Source: Gammaproteobacteria bacterium | GTDB taxonomy: Bacteria; Pseudomonadota; Gammaproteobacteria; Steroidobacterales; Steroidobacteraceae | Assembly: GCA_028293725.1 (NCBI GenBank) | Contig: JAQGOE010000239.1 | Location: forward strand, 12,773-76,772 | Direction: 5' to 3' | Length of the DNA stretch: 64,000 nucleotides | Part shown: piece by piece, positions 1 through 9,131 of the stretch | How the letters are laid out: each line of letters opens with the position of its first letter | Position numbering within the stretch: the stretch's first letter is position 1 | Notes under the pieces: model-generated | The model's input: only the letters and a program-made list of their open reading frames with translations | Told to the model about the DNA's origin: nothing | Database searches by the model: none | Program-made: the position numbers and the translations under genes

Positions 1-1
1 G

Positions 2-1033
2 GTGTTCGGCGAAAATCCCTACGCCGAATTCCAGGGCGACCTGGCGTCGGCTGAATACAGTCCGGGCGCGAAGCCGGATCTGGAGTTGTTGCGCAAGTTG
101 CGTGGGAGTGGAGTGCCCGTCGTTGCAGTATTTCTCTCCGGACGTCCCTTGTGGGTCAACCCCGAGATAAACGCATCCGACGCGTTTGTCGCGGCGTGGT
201 TGCCGGGCTCTGAGGGCGGCGGCGTCGCCGACGTTCTATTCAAGGCACCTGGCGGCACTGTGCGCTACGACTTCCACGGCAAGTTGTCTTTCGCATGGCC
301 GCGTACGACACAACAGACCGCGGCAGTGCTGCCAGCCGGCGATTCGCCGCTCTTTCCCTATAACTTCGGGCTGAGCTACCACGACAGCGGCGATCTGAAA
401 AAACTGCCGGAGGATGCTGGCGCCGAGAGTGCTACGGCGATCGACACCCACGTGTTTTTCGCCGCCGGACGAGCTCGCGCGGGCTGGCGTTGGGTCGGTG
501 CTGAAGGGGTATCCACCGCGCCTGCCGCCGGCGCGGGCCCCGACATTCACGAGTTCCCCCGCGGCGCGGGTGCGCTGGCCGATGGCCGCCTCATCATGAC
601 CGCCGCCGACAAGTCGGCCCAGGAGGACGCGCGCCTGTTGAGTTGGAGCGGCGCCGGTCCCGCCTCGGTGGGTCTCACCGGCACGAGCGCGATCGACCTG
701 CAACGCGAAGCCAACGGCCAACTCTCGCTCGCGTTTGACTACAAGGCGAGTTATCCGCTCACCGCGAACATGACCCTGCGAATGGATTGCGGCGCGGACT
801 GCCGGGGGGGCGTGCCGATTACCCGCGAAGTTGCGGCCACCGCGCCGGGGCAGTGGGGCCATTTGAAAGTTCCGCTGGCCTGTTTCGCCCGGGCTGGCGC
901 CGACATGAGTCACGTCACGACACCGTTCGCCCTCGAGACCTCGGGGAAGCTGGCGCTGACCATTGCCAACATCCACCTCGAGAGCGGGACGGACGGAGTT
1001 GCGTCCTGCGCTGACGGCCCGGCGTTCAAGTAG
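2..1033 (+). CDS. Glycoside hydrolase family 3, C-terminal part (ExoP-like beta-glucosidase), truncated by window edge
   Basis: The reading frame is open from the left edge, so only the last 343 or so residues are visible. Residues 1-120 look like the GH3 C-terminal alpha/beta sandwich (VVAVFLSGRPLW, then WLPGSEGGGVADVLF and FPYNFGLSY). Residues 205-335 look like the ExoP-type carbohydrate-binding beta domain found in periplasmic GH3 exo-glucanases. Such enzymes release glucose from beta-glucans. The catalytic Asp lies in the missing N-terminal half, so activity cannot be judged here. The GTG at base 2 is not a start; it is simply the first codon in view. A hairpin follows the stop, and the MFS gene converges from the other side. 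Confidence 0.85.
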   Translation: MFGENPYAEFQGDLASAEYSPGAKPDLELLRKLRGSGVPVVAVFLSGRPLWVNPEINASDAFVAAWLPGSEGGGVADVLFKAPGGTVRYDFHGKLSFAWPRTTQQTAAVLPAGDSPLFPYNFGLSYHDSGDLKKLPEDAGAESATAIDTHVFFAAGRARAGWRWVGAEGVSTAPAAGAGPDIHEFPRGAGALADGRLIMTAADKSAQEDARLLSWSGAGPASVGLTGTSAIDLQREANGQLSLAFDYKASYPLTANMTLRMDCGADCRGGVPITREVAATAPGQWGHLKVPLACFARAGADMSHVTTPFALETSGKLALTIANIHLESGTDGVASCADGPAFK

Positions 1034-1056
1034 CCGGCGGACAGACAGCCGCCGGC
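1033..1056. terminator. Hairpin between convergent genes
   Basis: GCCGGCGG and CCGCCGGC form an 8-bp perfect stem around an 8-nt loop, just after the GH3 stop and before the end of the convergent MFS gene. There is no T-run, so it is only a terminator-like structure that could serve both strands. Confidence 0.4.
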
Positions 1057-1080
1057 ATCCGCGTTCGCGCGCCGACGCCG

Positions 1081-2460
1081 TTACGACGCCGTAGTCGCTC
1101 CGCGCAGCTCCGGCTCCGCCGTCGGCTTTTTCGCCCAATCGGCGTCGGTGTGGTCGGGCTTCAACTTCAACAGGCTCAACACGCCCGCCGCAATCAAGGT
1201 CGCGAATGACATCGTCGTAGCCACGGCCGGCAGACCGTAGCCCGCTTTGAATAAAAAGCCCGCCGCGATCGGCGCCAGCACCGACCCGCCGCGTCCGGTG
1301 CCGATCGCGAAGCCCGTGCCGAAAGCGCGCACGTGTGTTGGATATGCTTGGGCGAAAAGCGCGTACATGCCGACGATGGCCGCGTTCGTGAAGAAGCCGC
1401 AGCAGGCGCAGATCAGCGACAACCGCTGTAAGTCCGGTGGCGTGTGACCCAGGATGATCACCATTGCCGTCCCAATGATCATGACCCCGATGGTGAGCGG
1501 CTTCATTCCAAACCGCAGCCCCAGTAGCCCGATCACGGCGCCCCCGGTCGCTCCGCCCACGTTCGCCCACACCAGCACGCCTGCCGCGGAAGAGGCCGCG
1601 AACCCCAGATCCACAACAATCTTCGGTATCCACTTCAGGACGAAGTAGAACGTCATGACGTGGAAGAAGTACGCGGTGGACAGGATCAAGGTCGTCGCAA
1701 TCAGCCCCGGACCGAAAATGTCCCCGATCGAGCGCTTCCGCGCTTCGACGGAGATCGTCGGCAACGCCGCGATCGACGTGTGGCCGAAGCGCTTCATGAC
1801 CCGGTTGATTTTGTCCAGGGCGCCGGCCGGCTGCTTTTGCGTAAGCCAGTGCACCGACTCCGGCACGAACAGCAGCACCAGTGGGATGAAGATTGCCGTC
1901 ACTGCCGCGCCGAAATAAAAGACGGTGCGCCAATCGCCCCCGGTCAACAATTGCTGCACGACTTTGCCGCCGAGCACGCCGCCGATCGGATAGCCGATCG
2001 CCATGATGGACACGCTCAGATTTTTACGTTTCGCGCTCGAGAACTCGGACGCGACCGCATTGATGCTGGAGAGCACGCCGCCGATACCGAAACCCGTCAG
2101 GACTCGCCACAGCGAAAGATCCACGGTGCCCCTGGAGGTCGTGGCCATGAACATGCCGACAGTCATGACTACGAGGCAACCGACGATGGTCGGACGCCGG
2201 CCGATCTTGTCCGCTACGATGCCCAGCAGCACTGATCCGATCGCCATGCCGATGAGCTCCATCGACAACACGATGCCCAGCGCCCCGCGGTCGATGTGCC
2301 ATTCGGCGGCGATGCCGGGCGAGGCGAAGGCGATCGAGAGCACATCGAACCCGTCCAGCGCATTCAGTCCGATAGTGATCGCCACGGCGATGACCTGGAG
2401 AGCGCTCATCGGAGCGGCGGAAATCGTGGCGCGTGGATCGACGGTGCTACTCACTCTCAT
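1081..2460 (-). CDS. MFS transporter, aromatic acid:H+ symporter-like
   Basis: 459-residue integral membrane protein with the two six-helix halves of the major facilitator superfamily. The helix-1 motif LDGFDVLSIAFASP resembles the DGFD signature of PcaK/AAHS carriers for aromatic acids, and ADKIGRRP after helix 2 is the classic MFS loop signature. A second loop near the middle (HWLTQKQ) is the usual cytoplasmic linker. A longer frame begins upstream, but the ATG at 2460 is preceded by a purine-rich CCAGGGGGC stretch and starts just before the first helix, so it was chosen. The substrate cannot be told from sequence; neighbouring sugar genes leave a carbohydrate acid possible. Confidence 0.85.
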   Translation of the reverse strand: MRVSSTVDPRATISAAPMSALQVIAVAITIGLNALDGFDVLSIAFASPGIAAEWHIDRGALGIVLSMELIGMAIGSVLLGIVADKIGRRPTIVGCLVVMTVGMFMATTSRGTVDLSLWRVLTGFGIGGVLSSINAVASEFSSAKRKNLSVSIMAIGYPIGGVLGGKVVQQLLTGGDWRTVFYFGAAVTAIFIPLVLLFVPESVHWLTQKQPAGALDKINRVMKRFGHTSIAALPTISVEARKRSIGDIFGPGLIATTLILSTAYFFHVMTFYFVLKWIPKIVVDLGFAASSAAGVLVWANVGGATGGAVIGLLGLRFGMKPLTIGVMIIGTAMVIILGHTPPDLQRLSLICACCGFFTNAAIVGMYALFAQAYPTHVRAFGTGFAIGTGRGGSVLAPIAAGFLFKAGYGLPAVATTMSFATLIAAGVLSLLKLKPDHTDADWAKKPTAEPELRGATTAS

Positions 2461-2518
2461 GCCCCCTGGAAAACCGGAACTTTCATTCGTCCAGCGTAGC
2501 ATCCCCCGCGAGGGCGAG

Positions 2519-3565
2519 CTATTCCGCGCCGCCCGCGCCCACCGCAACCCAGGCGAGATCCGAATTCGAGACCGACTCGAGTTTGAATCCCTTCGCCGCC
2601 GCGGCCATGCGTGTAAGCGCCTGCGCGAGTGGCATGGGCGGCTTGGTGTCGCCCTTTTTGGCCTTGTGGAAGCGGACCGGGTTGATACGGGCGACCACGT
2701 AATTGCGCAGATACGGCGATTTGAAGCCCTTCGCCTGCAGGGAGGCGATGAGCCGCTTCACCTGCGCATCGATCTCGATCAGCCGTGACGCCGAGTCCTG
2801 CCGCTCCCGCAGGCTCGCAACCAGTGTGCGGTCACTGAAGCGATCCACTTTTTTAAGGAACGCGCTGTAGGCGCCACCGGCAAAGCGGGACGACTTCTCG
2901 TACACGATTCCCAGCGTGATGAGCTCCGGCGCCTCGAACTCCGCGGTGAACTGCGATTCCTTCGCCTGGCTCTGACGCTCCGCGAGACTGCGTGCCATAC
3001 GGATGACCTCGAGGCTCCGGTCGCGCAGGTTATGGGCCTTCTCGGTGTTGAGGGCGAGTATGCGATACGCCAGCGTCTCGTCGGGTGAGATGAGGGCCGT
3101 GATCTGGCGCAGGCCGAGAACTTTGGCGGCCGCGAGCCGATGCCGACCGTTGGGTGTCCACAATCTCCCGTCATCCCCGCGTACGACAATGAGTGGGTCG
3201 AGGAATGCCCCGGTCTCGTCGATCTTTTCCGCAAGCCGCTTGGCGTGCGTGGGCGACAGGTCGCGCTGAAAGGGTGTTGGCTGCACGGCGTTGAGCGGAA
3301 TGGAGGCGAGCATGAGCGCTCGACCGCCGAGCGGCTCGTGATACGCCCCGATGGGAGCCCCGCCCGCGTCGCGAACGAGCGTGGCGAGAGCCGCTACCTC
3401 GGGGCTGTCCATTGCGATTGCGACTTCCGCAGCTTCGAGGCCGCGCGCCTTCGCGTTGGGCGCGAGCTTGCCCATACGGCGCTTCGAGGGGCCGCTCTTG
3501 CCTGCCTTGGTGCTCTTGCCGCTTTTGCTCGCGCGCGGCGCGGCGCTTTTCTTTCGGGTTGCCAT
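2519..3565 (-). CDS. ParB N-terminal-like nuclease/partition domain protein
   Basis: 348 residues. The first 45 are Lys/Ser/Ala-rich and basic, perhaps a nucleic-acid contact tail. Residues of about 85-175 form a ParB/Srx-like domain: IPLNAVQPTPFQRDLS, then the box NGRHRLAAAKVLG, which in ParB relatives lies at the nucleotide-binding and DNA-proximal site. The C-terminal half is helical and unassigned. There is no partner parA here, so this is not a partition locus; stand-alone ParB-like proteins of this type are usually chromosomal and uncharacterised. The ATG at 3565 was chosen because the upstream extension does not look like conserved protein. The gene is divergent from the MATE gene, with only 80 bases between starts. 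Confidence 0.75.
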   Translation of the reverse strand: MATRKKSAAPRASKSGKSTKAGKSGPSKRRMGKLAPNAKARGLEAAEVAIAMDSPEVAALATLVRDAGGAPIGAYHEPLGGRALMLASIPLNAVQPTPFQRDLSPTHAKRLAEKIDETGAFLDPLIVVRGDDGRLWTPNGRHRLAAAKVLGLRQITALISPDETLAYRILALNTEKAHNLRDRSLEVIRMARSLAERQSQAKESQFTAEFEAPELITLGIVYEKSSRFAGGAYSAFLKKVDRFSDRTLVASLRERQDSASRLIEIDAQVKRLIASLQAKGFKSPYLRNYVVARINPVRFHKAKKGDTKPPMPLAQALTRMAAAAKGFKLESVSNSDLAWVAVGAGGAE

Positions 3566-3645
3566 GGGGGGTAAGGTGCCGCGTGAATCGCTCGTCGTAA
3601 AGACCAATATGCGAAAATAGTCGGCTCCGCCTGGCCTCAAGTACC

Positions 3646-5079
3646 ATGGATCTCGTCACTCAAGCCACAAGCACCGCCGGGAAACTACCAGCGCAACGTA
3701 TCGACGCCGCGGGCCGCGCGCATGTCGATCAGAAAGCTGTCCTGGCGCTTGCGTTGCCGCTCATGGCCAACAGCACGGTGCAGATCGTCCTCAACCTCAC
3801 CGACATGTGGTTCATCGGTCACATCTCGACGCAGGCGTTGGCGGCCGTAGGCACCGTACAGTGGCTCATCCTCGCGGTTGTGTTAGTGCTCGGTGGAGTC
3901 GGAGCGGCCGTGCAGACCCTTGTGGCGCAATCGCACGGGGCGCGTCGCTATCGGCGCGCATCACAGGCGGTGTGGACGGCACTCTGGGCAACACTGTGCG
4001 CGGTCCCTTTGTTTGTCGCGATCGGGATGGCGGGCCACCTCATCCTGGCGCCGTTCGGCTTCGATCCGAACGTCGAGAAGCTTGCCACGGCGTTCTGGCT
4101 GCCGCGTGTTTCGGGCGCCGTGTTTGGCTCGGCCGTGTGGGCGCTGCTGGGATTCTTCAACGGCGTGAGCCGGCCGCGTGTGACGGTGCTCGTTACCGCC
4201 ACCACAGCCGTCGCCAATGTCATTTTCAATGAGATTTTTATTTTCCACCTGGGTCTGGGTGTGGCGGGCTCGGGCTGGGCCACGACGGTCGCGCAGGCCA
4301 TCGGGCTGGTGTTGGGATTGACGATTTTTCTGCGCGCGGACTATCGCCGCGTGTTTCGCTCGAACCTGACCTGGAAGCCGCATGGCGGCCGCCTGTTGGA
4401 GCAGTTGCGGCTCGGCCTGCCCATGGGACTGCTGCCCGCCGCCGACCTGTTGGGATTCTCGATTTTCCAGATGATGCAGGTTCGTCTCGGCCTGGTGGCT
4501 GGCGCGGCCACGCAGATGGTCATGGTCCTGACCTCCATCGCCTACATGCCGGGGTTTGGCATTTCCCAGGCGGGCACCACTCTCGTCGGACAATCGATCG
4601 GCGCGGGCGACCGCGCTTGGGCGCTGCGTGTTGGCACGCGTGTGATTCTGCTCGCCGCGGCCTATATGGGCTCGATCGGATTGTTGATCGCGCTCGCGGG
4701 GCCGTGGGTCCTGCCTTTCTTCACGGCCGCGCATGACGCAGATGCCGTCGCCGCGGTCGCGCTCGGCTCGAAGTTGTTATGGCTCGCGGCGGTGTATCAG
4801 TTTTTTGACGGGCTCAACTTGAGCAGCGGCCTGTGCCTGCGCGGCGCCGGCGATGCGATCGTACCGGCGGCGCTGGTTCTGCCGGTCTCGCTGCTGCTCT
4901 TTGTGCCGCTCGCGCACGCACTGACGTTCGCGCCGGGGCAGGGGTGGGTGAATTTCCTGCCACAATACGGCTGGGGTGCTTTTGGTGGCTGGCTGGCCGT
5001 GGTGTTGTATCTGATGCTGCTGGGCAGCGCGCTGTTTCTCCGCTGGCGCTCCGGAGTCTGGCAGAAGATCAGGATCTGA
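3646..5079 (+). CDS. MATE family multidrug/toxin efflux protein
   Basis: 477 residues with 12 predicted membrane helices. The N-terminal pattern LALPLMANSTVQIVLNLTDMWFIGH and the matching second-half segment LRLGLPMGLLPAADLLGFS are the twin starts of the two MATE bundles (NorM/DinF-like). These carriers expel cationic drugs or metabolites in exchange for Na+ or H+. Length is normal (440-480). Its 3' end overlaps the convergent FMN reductase gene by 11 bases. Substrate unknown. Confidence 0.88.
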   Translation: MDLVTQATSTAGKLPAQRIDAAGRAHVDQKAVLALALPLMANSTVQIVLNLTDMWFIGHISTQALAAVGTVQWLILAVVLVLGGVGAAVQTLVAQSHGARRYRRASQAVWTALWATLCAVPLFVAIGMAGHLILAPFGFDPNVEKLATAFWLPRVSGAVFGSAVWALLGFFNGVSRPRVTVLVTATTAVANVIFNEIFIFHLGLGVAGSGWATTVAQAIGLVLGLTIFLRADYRRVFRSNLTWKPHGGRLLEQLRLGLPMGLLPAADLLGFSIFQMMQVRLGLVAGAATQMVMVLTSIAYMPGFGISQAGTTLVGQSIGAGDRAWALRVGTRVILLAAAYMGSIGLLIALAGPWVLPFFTAAHDADAVAAVALGSKLLWLAAVYQFFDGLNLSSGLCLRGAGDAIVPAALVLPVSLLLFVPLAHALTFAPGQGWVNFLPQYGWGAFGGWLAVVLYLMLLGSALFLRWRSGVWQKIRI

Positions 5080-5608
5080 TCGCCGCGCAAAACACCTGTA
5101 GGGATTGCACGAGCGCGGGCCCGATCGTCGGGTTCGCAGCGATCTGCACCGGTGTGAACCGTCGGCTGAGCAGGTCGACGGTGAGCGATGCTTCGTCAAT
5201 GAGCCGGGCCGACATTGTCGTCAGAACCAGACGCAATGCGGCCTGCGCCGCGGAAGCTCGCGGTGACGTATTGATGAGCGCGACCGGCTTGTCCGGGAAG
5301 GTCACGCTGGCCACCAGCCAGTCGAGCGCATTCTTGAAGGAGCCGGGGATGCCGCGGGCATATTCCGGACAGGAGATCAGCAGGCCATCGGCCTGCCCGA
5401 CGCGCTCACGCAACTCGATCACCTCGGGCGGAGGCCGCTCTTCGAGATCCGGATTGAAATGGGGCAATCGGCCCAGATCATGATAGTGCTCGATCACCAC
5501 CCCGGGCAGGGATAGAAGCCCTGCGGCCTGCAGGATGGCCGTGTTCGAGGAGGTGGCGCGGAGGCTACCGGAGATAGCGAGGAGGCGTTGCACGCCCGGA
5601 TCGTACAA
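5069..5608 (-). CDS. NADPH-dependent FMN reductase family protein
   Basis: About 179 residues with a flavodoxin-like fold. RLLAISGSLRATSSN near the N-terminus is the FMN phosphate-binding loop, and SCPEYARGIPGSFKNALDWL carries the conserved PEY and KNALDW signatures of the NQO/azoreductase-like FMN reductases. It would reduce flavin or quinone with NAD(P)H in the cytosol. Start choice matters. Longer frames run into the divergent elyC-like gene, whereas the TTG at 5608 follows AGGGGG with a 5-base spacer and gives the usual family length. An ATG at 5647 is the alternative, and it would overlap the neighbour's start. Confidence 0.8.
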   Translation of the reverse strand: MYDPGVQRLLAISGSLRATSSNTAILQAAGLLSLPGVVIEHYHDLGRLPHFNPDLEERPPPEVIELRERVGQADGLLISCPEYARGIPGSFKNALDWLVASVTFPDKPVALINTSPRASAAQAALRLVLTTMSARLIDEASLTVDLLSRRFTPVQIAANPTIGPALVQSLQVFCAAIRS

Positions 5609-5639
5609 TGTCGCCCCCTGTAAGTGCTGGCGTGGAACG

Positions 5640-6404
5640 ATGTTCATCCTGCTGAAGTCTCTTGCCCGAACCCTCATCCTGCCGCCCGCGAGCCTGCTCA
5701 TTGTGGCGTTCATCGGGCTGTTGCTGATGCCGCGACGCAGGAGGCTGGGTGTTGCCCTGATCGTCATCTCGCTTGGCTCTCTTTGGATATGCGCTACGCC
5801 GGCGGTATCGGACGTGCTGACGCGTTTCGCCGAGCGTTATCCGCCTCTTGACCCTTCCAAGCCGGTGGATGCGCAGGCCATCGTGATTCTCGGAGGGGGA
5901 GGTGTACGTATGGCGCCCGAATATGGCGGCTGGGCCGCGGAGGCTGACGCGTTGGAGCGTGTGAGCTACGCCGCGTTCCTGGTGCGCCGGACCGGGCTTC
6001 CCGTCCTGGTATCGGGTACGAGCGAGGAGGCGCAAGGCATGAGCGCCACACTCGCCAGAGATCTGGGAGTCCGTGTGCGGTGGGTCGAGAATCAGTCGGG
6101 CGATACCTACGAGAACGCCCGCTTTTCGGCGCGCATTCTCAAGGCCGACGGAATTCACCGCATCCTCCTCGTGACGAGCAGTACCCATGAATGGCGCGCC
6201 GCTCGTGAATTTACGGGCGCCGGCCTGGAGGTAGTGCCCGCTCCGGTCGGAGGCGACACGCCGCGCCACTATGATGCGATCACTTTCGTTCCGAACGCTT
6301 ACGGCCTGCGCCGCTCTACCGCCGCGTTGTATGAATTGATCGGCGAGCCGATGCGCCAATTGATGTCGGCGTTGCATCTGCGCAGACAGCAGGCTCCGGA
6401 CTGA
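5640..6404 (+). CDS. ElyC/SanA/YdcF family (DUF218) membrane protein
   Basis: 254 residues. Two hydrophobic helices span residues 10-60, followed by a soluble domain with the DUF218 hallmarks: AIVILGGGG, then PVLVSGTSEEAQ, the ENQSGDTYENARFS acidic/amide box and LLVTSSTHEWRA. ElyC of E. coli acts in envelope biogenesis, at peptidoglycan or lipid-carrier level. Here the ATG at 5640 directly precedes the first helix. Thirteen bases separate it from the rhomboid gene downstream, so the two are probably cotranscribed. Confidence 0.85.
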   Translation: MFILLKSLARTLILPPASLLIVAFIGLLLMPRRRRLGVALIVISLGSLWICATPAVSDVLTRFAERYPPLDPSKPVDAQAIVILGGGGVRMAPEYGGWAAEADALERVSYAAFLVRRTGLPVLVSGTSEEAQGMSATLARDLGVRVRWVENQSGDTYENARFSARILKADGIHRILLVTSSTHEWRAAREFTGAGLEVVPAPVGGDTPRHYDAITFVPNAYGLRRSTAALYELIGEPMRQLMSALHLRRQQAPD

Positions 6405-6417
6405 GACGAGTGGACTG

Positions 6418-7341
6418 ATGGACCACGAGTTGGAAGATGCGCCGGTTCTCGTGGAAGTGTTCCGCTCGCTGCGCCGGCGTCCGAGCGACGAGCGCGCCTT
6501 CGTGTTGGCCGCCGTTGGCATTCAGAGTGTGGTGACTTTCGCGGGCGCGCGCTTCATTCTCTGGGTAAGCGAGGCGGATGGGCCCCGGGCGCTGACACAC
6601 CTGCGCCAGTATGAATCCGAAAACCGGCCACCGCCGCCGCCACCTCCACCGTCGCGTTTATATCCCAATGCCTGGGTGGGATCTATCGCGTACGTGCTCT
6701 GTTTGATGGGTGTTGCCTATGTTATATCGGGCGGGCTCGTGCGGCTTGATGCATTCGATACTGGAGATCTCCACGCGGCGAGCGTGCGCGGCGGACAGCT
6801 GTGGCGCGCGTGGACGGCGCTCACCCTGCACGTTGACGGGGCTCACCTGGCGGCTAACCTCGGCGCTGGAGTCTGGTTCGGTTATCTTGCCGCGCGCCAG
6901 ATCGGAGTGGGGAGTGCCTGGTTCCTGATCGTGACCGGCGCCGCCCTGGCCAATCTGATCGAAGGGCTTTTCGGGGCGCCCGATCATCGCTCGGTCGGTG
7001 CTTCCACGGCGGTGTTCACAGCGTTGGGTTTGATGTCAGCCTATTCGTGGCGAGAGCGGATTCAATTCCCACAGCGTTGGGCGCGGCGTTGGGGTCCACT
7101 AGTCGCGGGCGTGATTCTTCTCGGCTGGACCGGCTCGGGCGGCGGCTCGGAGGACGGCACGGGAAGCGAGAACATCGACCTGTTCGGTCACGTGGCTGGA
7201 TTCGTGGTTGGAATATTGTTGGGTGCCACGGCGGCGCTGCCCTGGTACCGGCGCCTCCTGGATCGCGTGCCGCAGTGGGTCGCGGGAGGTGCCGCGTTGG
7301 CTTCCATGGCAATCGCCTGGACCTTCGCGCTGCTTAGTTGA
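6418..7341 (+). CDS. Rhomboid family intramembrane serine protease
   Basis: 307 residues with at least six membrane helices after an N-terminal cytosolic stretch containing a Pro-rich run (residues 71-79). The catalytic dyad is visible: GAST with Ser196, and His258 in FGHVAG. The supporting HVDGAHLAANLG motif supplies the helix-2 His and Asn of the oxyanion region. Rhomboids cleave transmembrane helices of partner proteins; substrates are unknown. It follows the ElyC-like gene closely on the same strand. Confidence 0.88.
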   Translation: MDHELEDAPVLVEVFRSLRRRPSDERAFVLAAVGIQSVVTFAGARFILWVSEADGPRALTHLRQYESENRPPPPPPPPSRLYPNAWVGSIAYVLCLMGVAYVISGGLVRLDAFDTGDLHAASVRGGQLWRAWTALTLHVDGAHLAANLGAGVWFGYLAARQIGVGSAWFLIVTGAALANLIEGLFGAPDHRSVGASTAVFTALGLMSAYSWRERIQFPQRWARRWGPLVAGVILLGWTGSGGGSEDGTGSENIDLFGHVAGFVVGILLGATAALPWYRRLLDRVPQWVAGGAALASMAIAWTFALLS

Positions 7342-7376
7342 ACCTGTCAGGCTCCTAAGAGCTTGGCTCGCTCCTG

Positions 7377-8360
7377 CTACGGCCCTTCGACCTCGTAGCC
7401 TTCCTTGCGCAGTTTCGCCAGTGCCCCGTTGTCGCCCAGCAGACGGTCCATCGACTGCACGGCCAGGGTCGAGCGATTGCGCGTCAGCGCATCTTCGACC
7501 GCGAGAAACCAGTCGTCTTCGGCCTGCGCGATGAGATCGCGTACCCGGTTCGACGCTGTGACGGCCTCGATGCAGGCGGTGCGATCCTCAGGATGATTGA
7601 GTTTGCGCAACAGATCGACGTCACCGAGCGCCCAGGCGCGGGCACGCGCCTGCATCGGCCCGAGATCGGTTTCGAGACGTCCCACGACGGCCTCCAGGCA
7701 CGCAATCTCGCCGACGAGCGGCGTCTTGCCGACATCTTTCAGAACATCGACCGGATGCTCCACTTTCAACTTGTCCTGGTGGATCTTCACACCTTGCTTG
7801 CGGGCGAGTTTGAGCACCGTCCGTTGCACTTCGTTGTGTACCGTGAGCCCGCTGGCGTCGAGAGCCTCGTCCAGCAGTCGCTCGGCGGCAAACGCCGGTC
7901 GCAACTCATCTAACCGGGAGTCCCGCGGTGCGTAATGCGCTTTCAGGGCGGAGAACCGCGCATACAACGGTGGCGGCAACACCTCTTTCAGTGCCATGCG
8001 ATCGGGGATCTTCTGAATATTGCGCCACTCGATCCAGACCCGCAGGGCCGTGAACGGATTCGCGCCGATCCCGAATGCCGGCCACGCCGGCACCACTTCC
8101 TGGCTCTGTTGTAATACGGCCTCGACCGAATCCGATTGCCAGATCAACTTTTTGGGCAACGGTGTCAGGGTGCCCAGGATCCACAGGACGTGATCGCCCT
8201 GGCCCATGGGTCCTCCGGGCTTGCGCACTTTCCATAGACGCGGCCCTTCATGCTCGCCAGTGACGACGACTTCTTCCATGGGCGCGTCGTTCGCGGACAC
8301 GGCAGGGATGTCCGCCGGCATGGAGCCCAGGAGCCACGCGGCGGCGAGCGCGATAATCAA
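7377..8360 (-). CDS. TraB/GumN family protein, variant without the GTxH histidine
   Basis: 327 residues with an N-terminal signal-like segment (MIIALAAAWLLGSM). The family signature region reads WILGTLTPLPKKLIW, where canonical TraB/GumN (TIKI-like metalloprotease fold) proteins have GTxH; here the His position is Thr. The central PLVGEIACLEAVV and the C-terminal RNRSTLAVQSMDRLLG agree with the family's final conserved block (normally GNRNxxMA). It is probably exported and may be catalytically inactive or altered. Last gene of a tight minus-strand run with the lipoprotein and SEC-C genes (gaps 12 and 6 bases). Confidence 0.75.
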   Translation of the reverse strand: MIIALAAAWLLGSMPADIPAVSANDAPMEEVVVTGEHEGPRLWKVRKPGGPMGQGDHVLWILGTLTPLPKKLIWQSDSVEAVLQQSQEVVPAWPAFGIGANPFTALRVWIEWRNIQKIPDRMALKEVLPPPLYARFSALKAHYAPRDSRLDELRPAFAAERLLDEALDASGLTVHNEVQRTVLKLARKQGVKIHQDKLKVEHPVDVLKDVGKTPLVGEIACLEAVVGRLETDLGPMQARARAWALGDVDLLRKLNHPEDRTACIEAVTASNRVRDLIAQAEDDWFLAVEDALTRNRSTLAVQSMDRLLGDNGALAKLRKEGYEVEGP

Positions 8361-8372
8361 GATCCAATGTCC

Positions 8373-9125
8373 TCAGTCGTTCGACGGCCTGGAGTTCGGT
8401 ACTACCGCGCCCGTGGCGTCATACACACGGGTGAGATTCACCTTCGACAACTCGAAAGGGCCGATGTGCGCTTTCACGATGAGCTGTTTGCCATCGGGAG
8501 AGAGCTGGTACTCCTCGACGACCAGCGGGCCGAGCTGCGGCTTGATGTTGACGACGTAGCCTTTGCCGCTCCAGCCCGTGTTCTGGTCGGCGACACCGTT
8601 TTCAGAGGACACGACGCTGCGACCGCCGGGTGTGTAACTTCGTACGGTGGTTCCGTAATCGAACGACACCTGCTCGGGCGATTGTCGAATCGTCAGATAG
8701 TCGCTGCGCTGGAGGATCGTGCGCAGCTCATGCATGGTCGGAGAGTTGCGCAGCGGGTCCACTCCCGGCCCCTGCTGTGCGCGCAGCTCATCCGGCGTCG
8801 GCTGGTCCGAGACTCCCGCGTTGCCCACGCCGCCACCGCTTCCCCCGCCGCCGCGCCGCCGCCCACCACCACCAGGCTCGCCCATCTGGGAGGGGGGTGG
8901 CGCGTTCATCGCCCGGCGCAGTTTCTTGAGCGCCTCCTCCCGCAGCATGTCGATGCTCTTTTGCGGGTCATCGCTGGCGGCTCGATTGAGTCTCCAGACG
9001 CCCTGCAACTCGACACCCTTGGGCGTCTCCGGCGCAAAGTGGGCGCCGAAGCATCCGCTCAGCATCGGGGTCATGAGCAGGGCGCCGACGAGAGACCTCG
9101 AGGCACGCGGGATCCGCATAATCAA
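8373..9125 (-). CDS. Putative lipoprotein with Gly/Arg-rich linker, unknown function
   Basis: 250 residues. A signal peptide ends in the lipobox LSGC, so Cys25 would be lipidated and the protein anchored in the envelope. Residues 35-75 are helical, 82-105 form a Gly/Arg-rich flexible stretch, and the C-terminal 110 residues are beta-rich (LTIRQSPEQVSFDYGTT, YQLSPDGKQLIVKAH), a layout seen in uncharacterised proteobacterial lipoproteins. I do not recognise a family. Starts 6 bases after the SEC-C protein stop, so it is almost certainly in the same transcript. Confidence 0.7.
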   Translation of the reverse strand: MIMRIPRASRSLVGALLMTPMLSGCFGAHFAPETPKGVELQGVWRLNRAASDDPQKSIDMLREEALKKLRRAMNAPPPSQMGEPGGGGRRRGGGGSGGGVGNAGVSDQPTPDELRAQQGPGVDPLRNSPTMHELRTILQRSDYLTIRQSPEQVSFDYGTTVRSYTPGGRSVVSSENGVADQNTGWSGKGYVVNIKPQLGPLVVEEYQLSPDGKQLIVKAHIGPFELSKVNLTRVYDATGAVVPNSRPSND

Positions 9126-9131
9126 TGATTC

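Noticed and set aside
236..1933. A 565-codon open frame on the minus strand across the GH3 gene and part of the MFS gene
   Set aside because: It is antisense to, or out of frame with, two genes with clear family motifs, is Arg/Gly/His-rich and matches no domain. It is a by-product of high GC.
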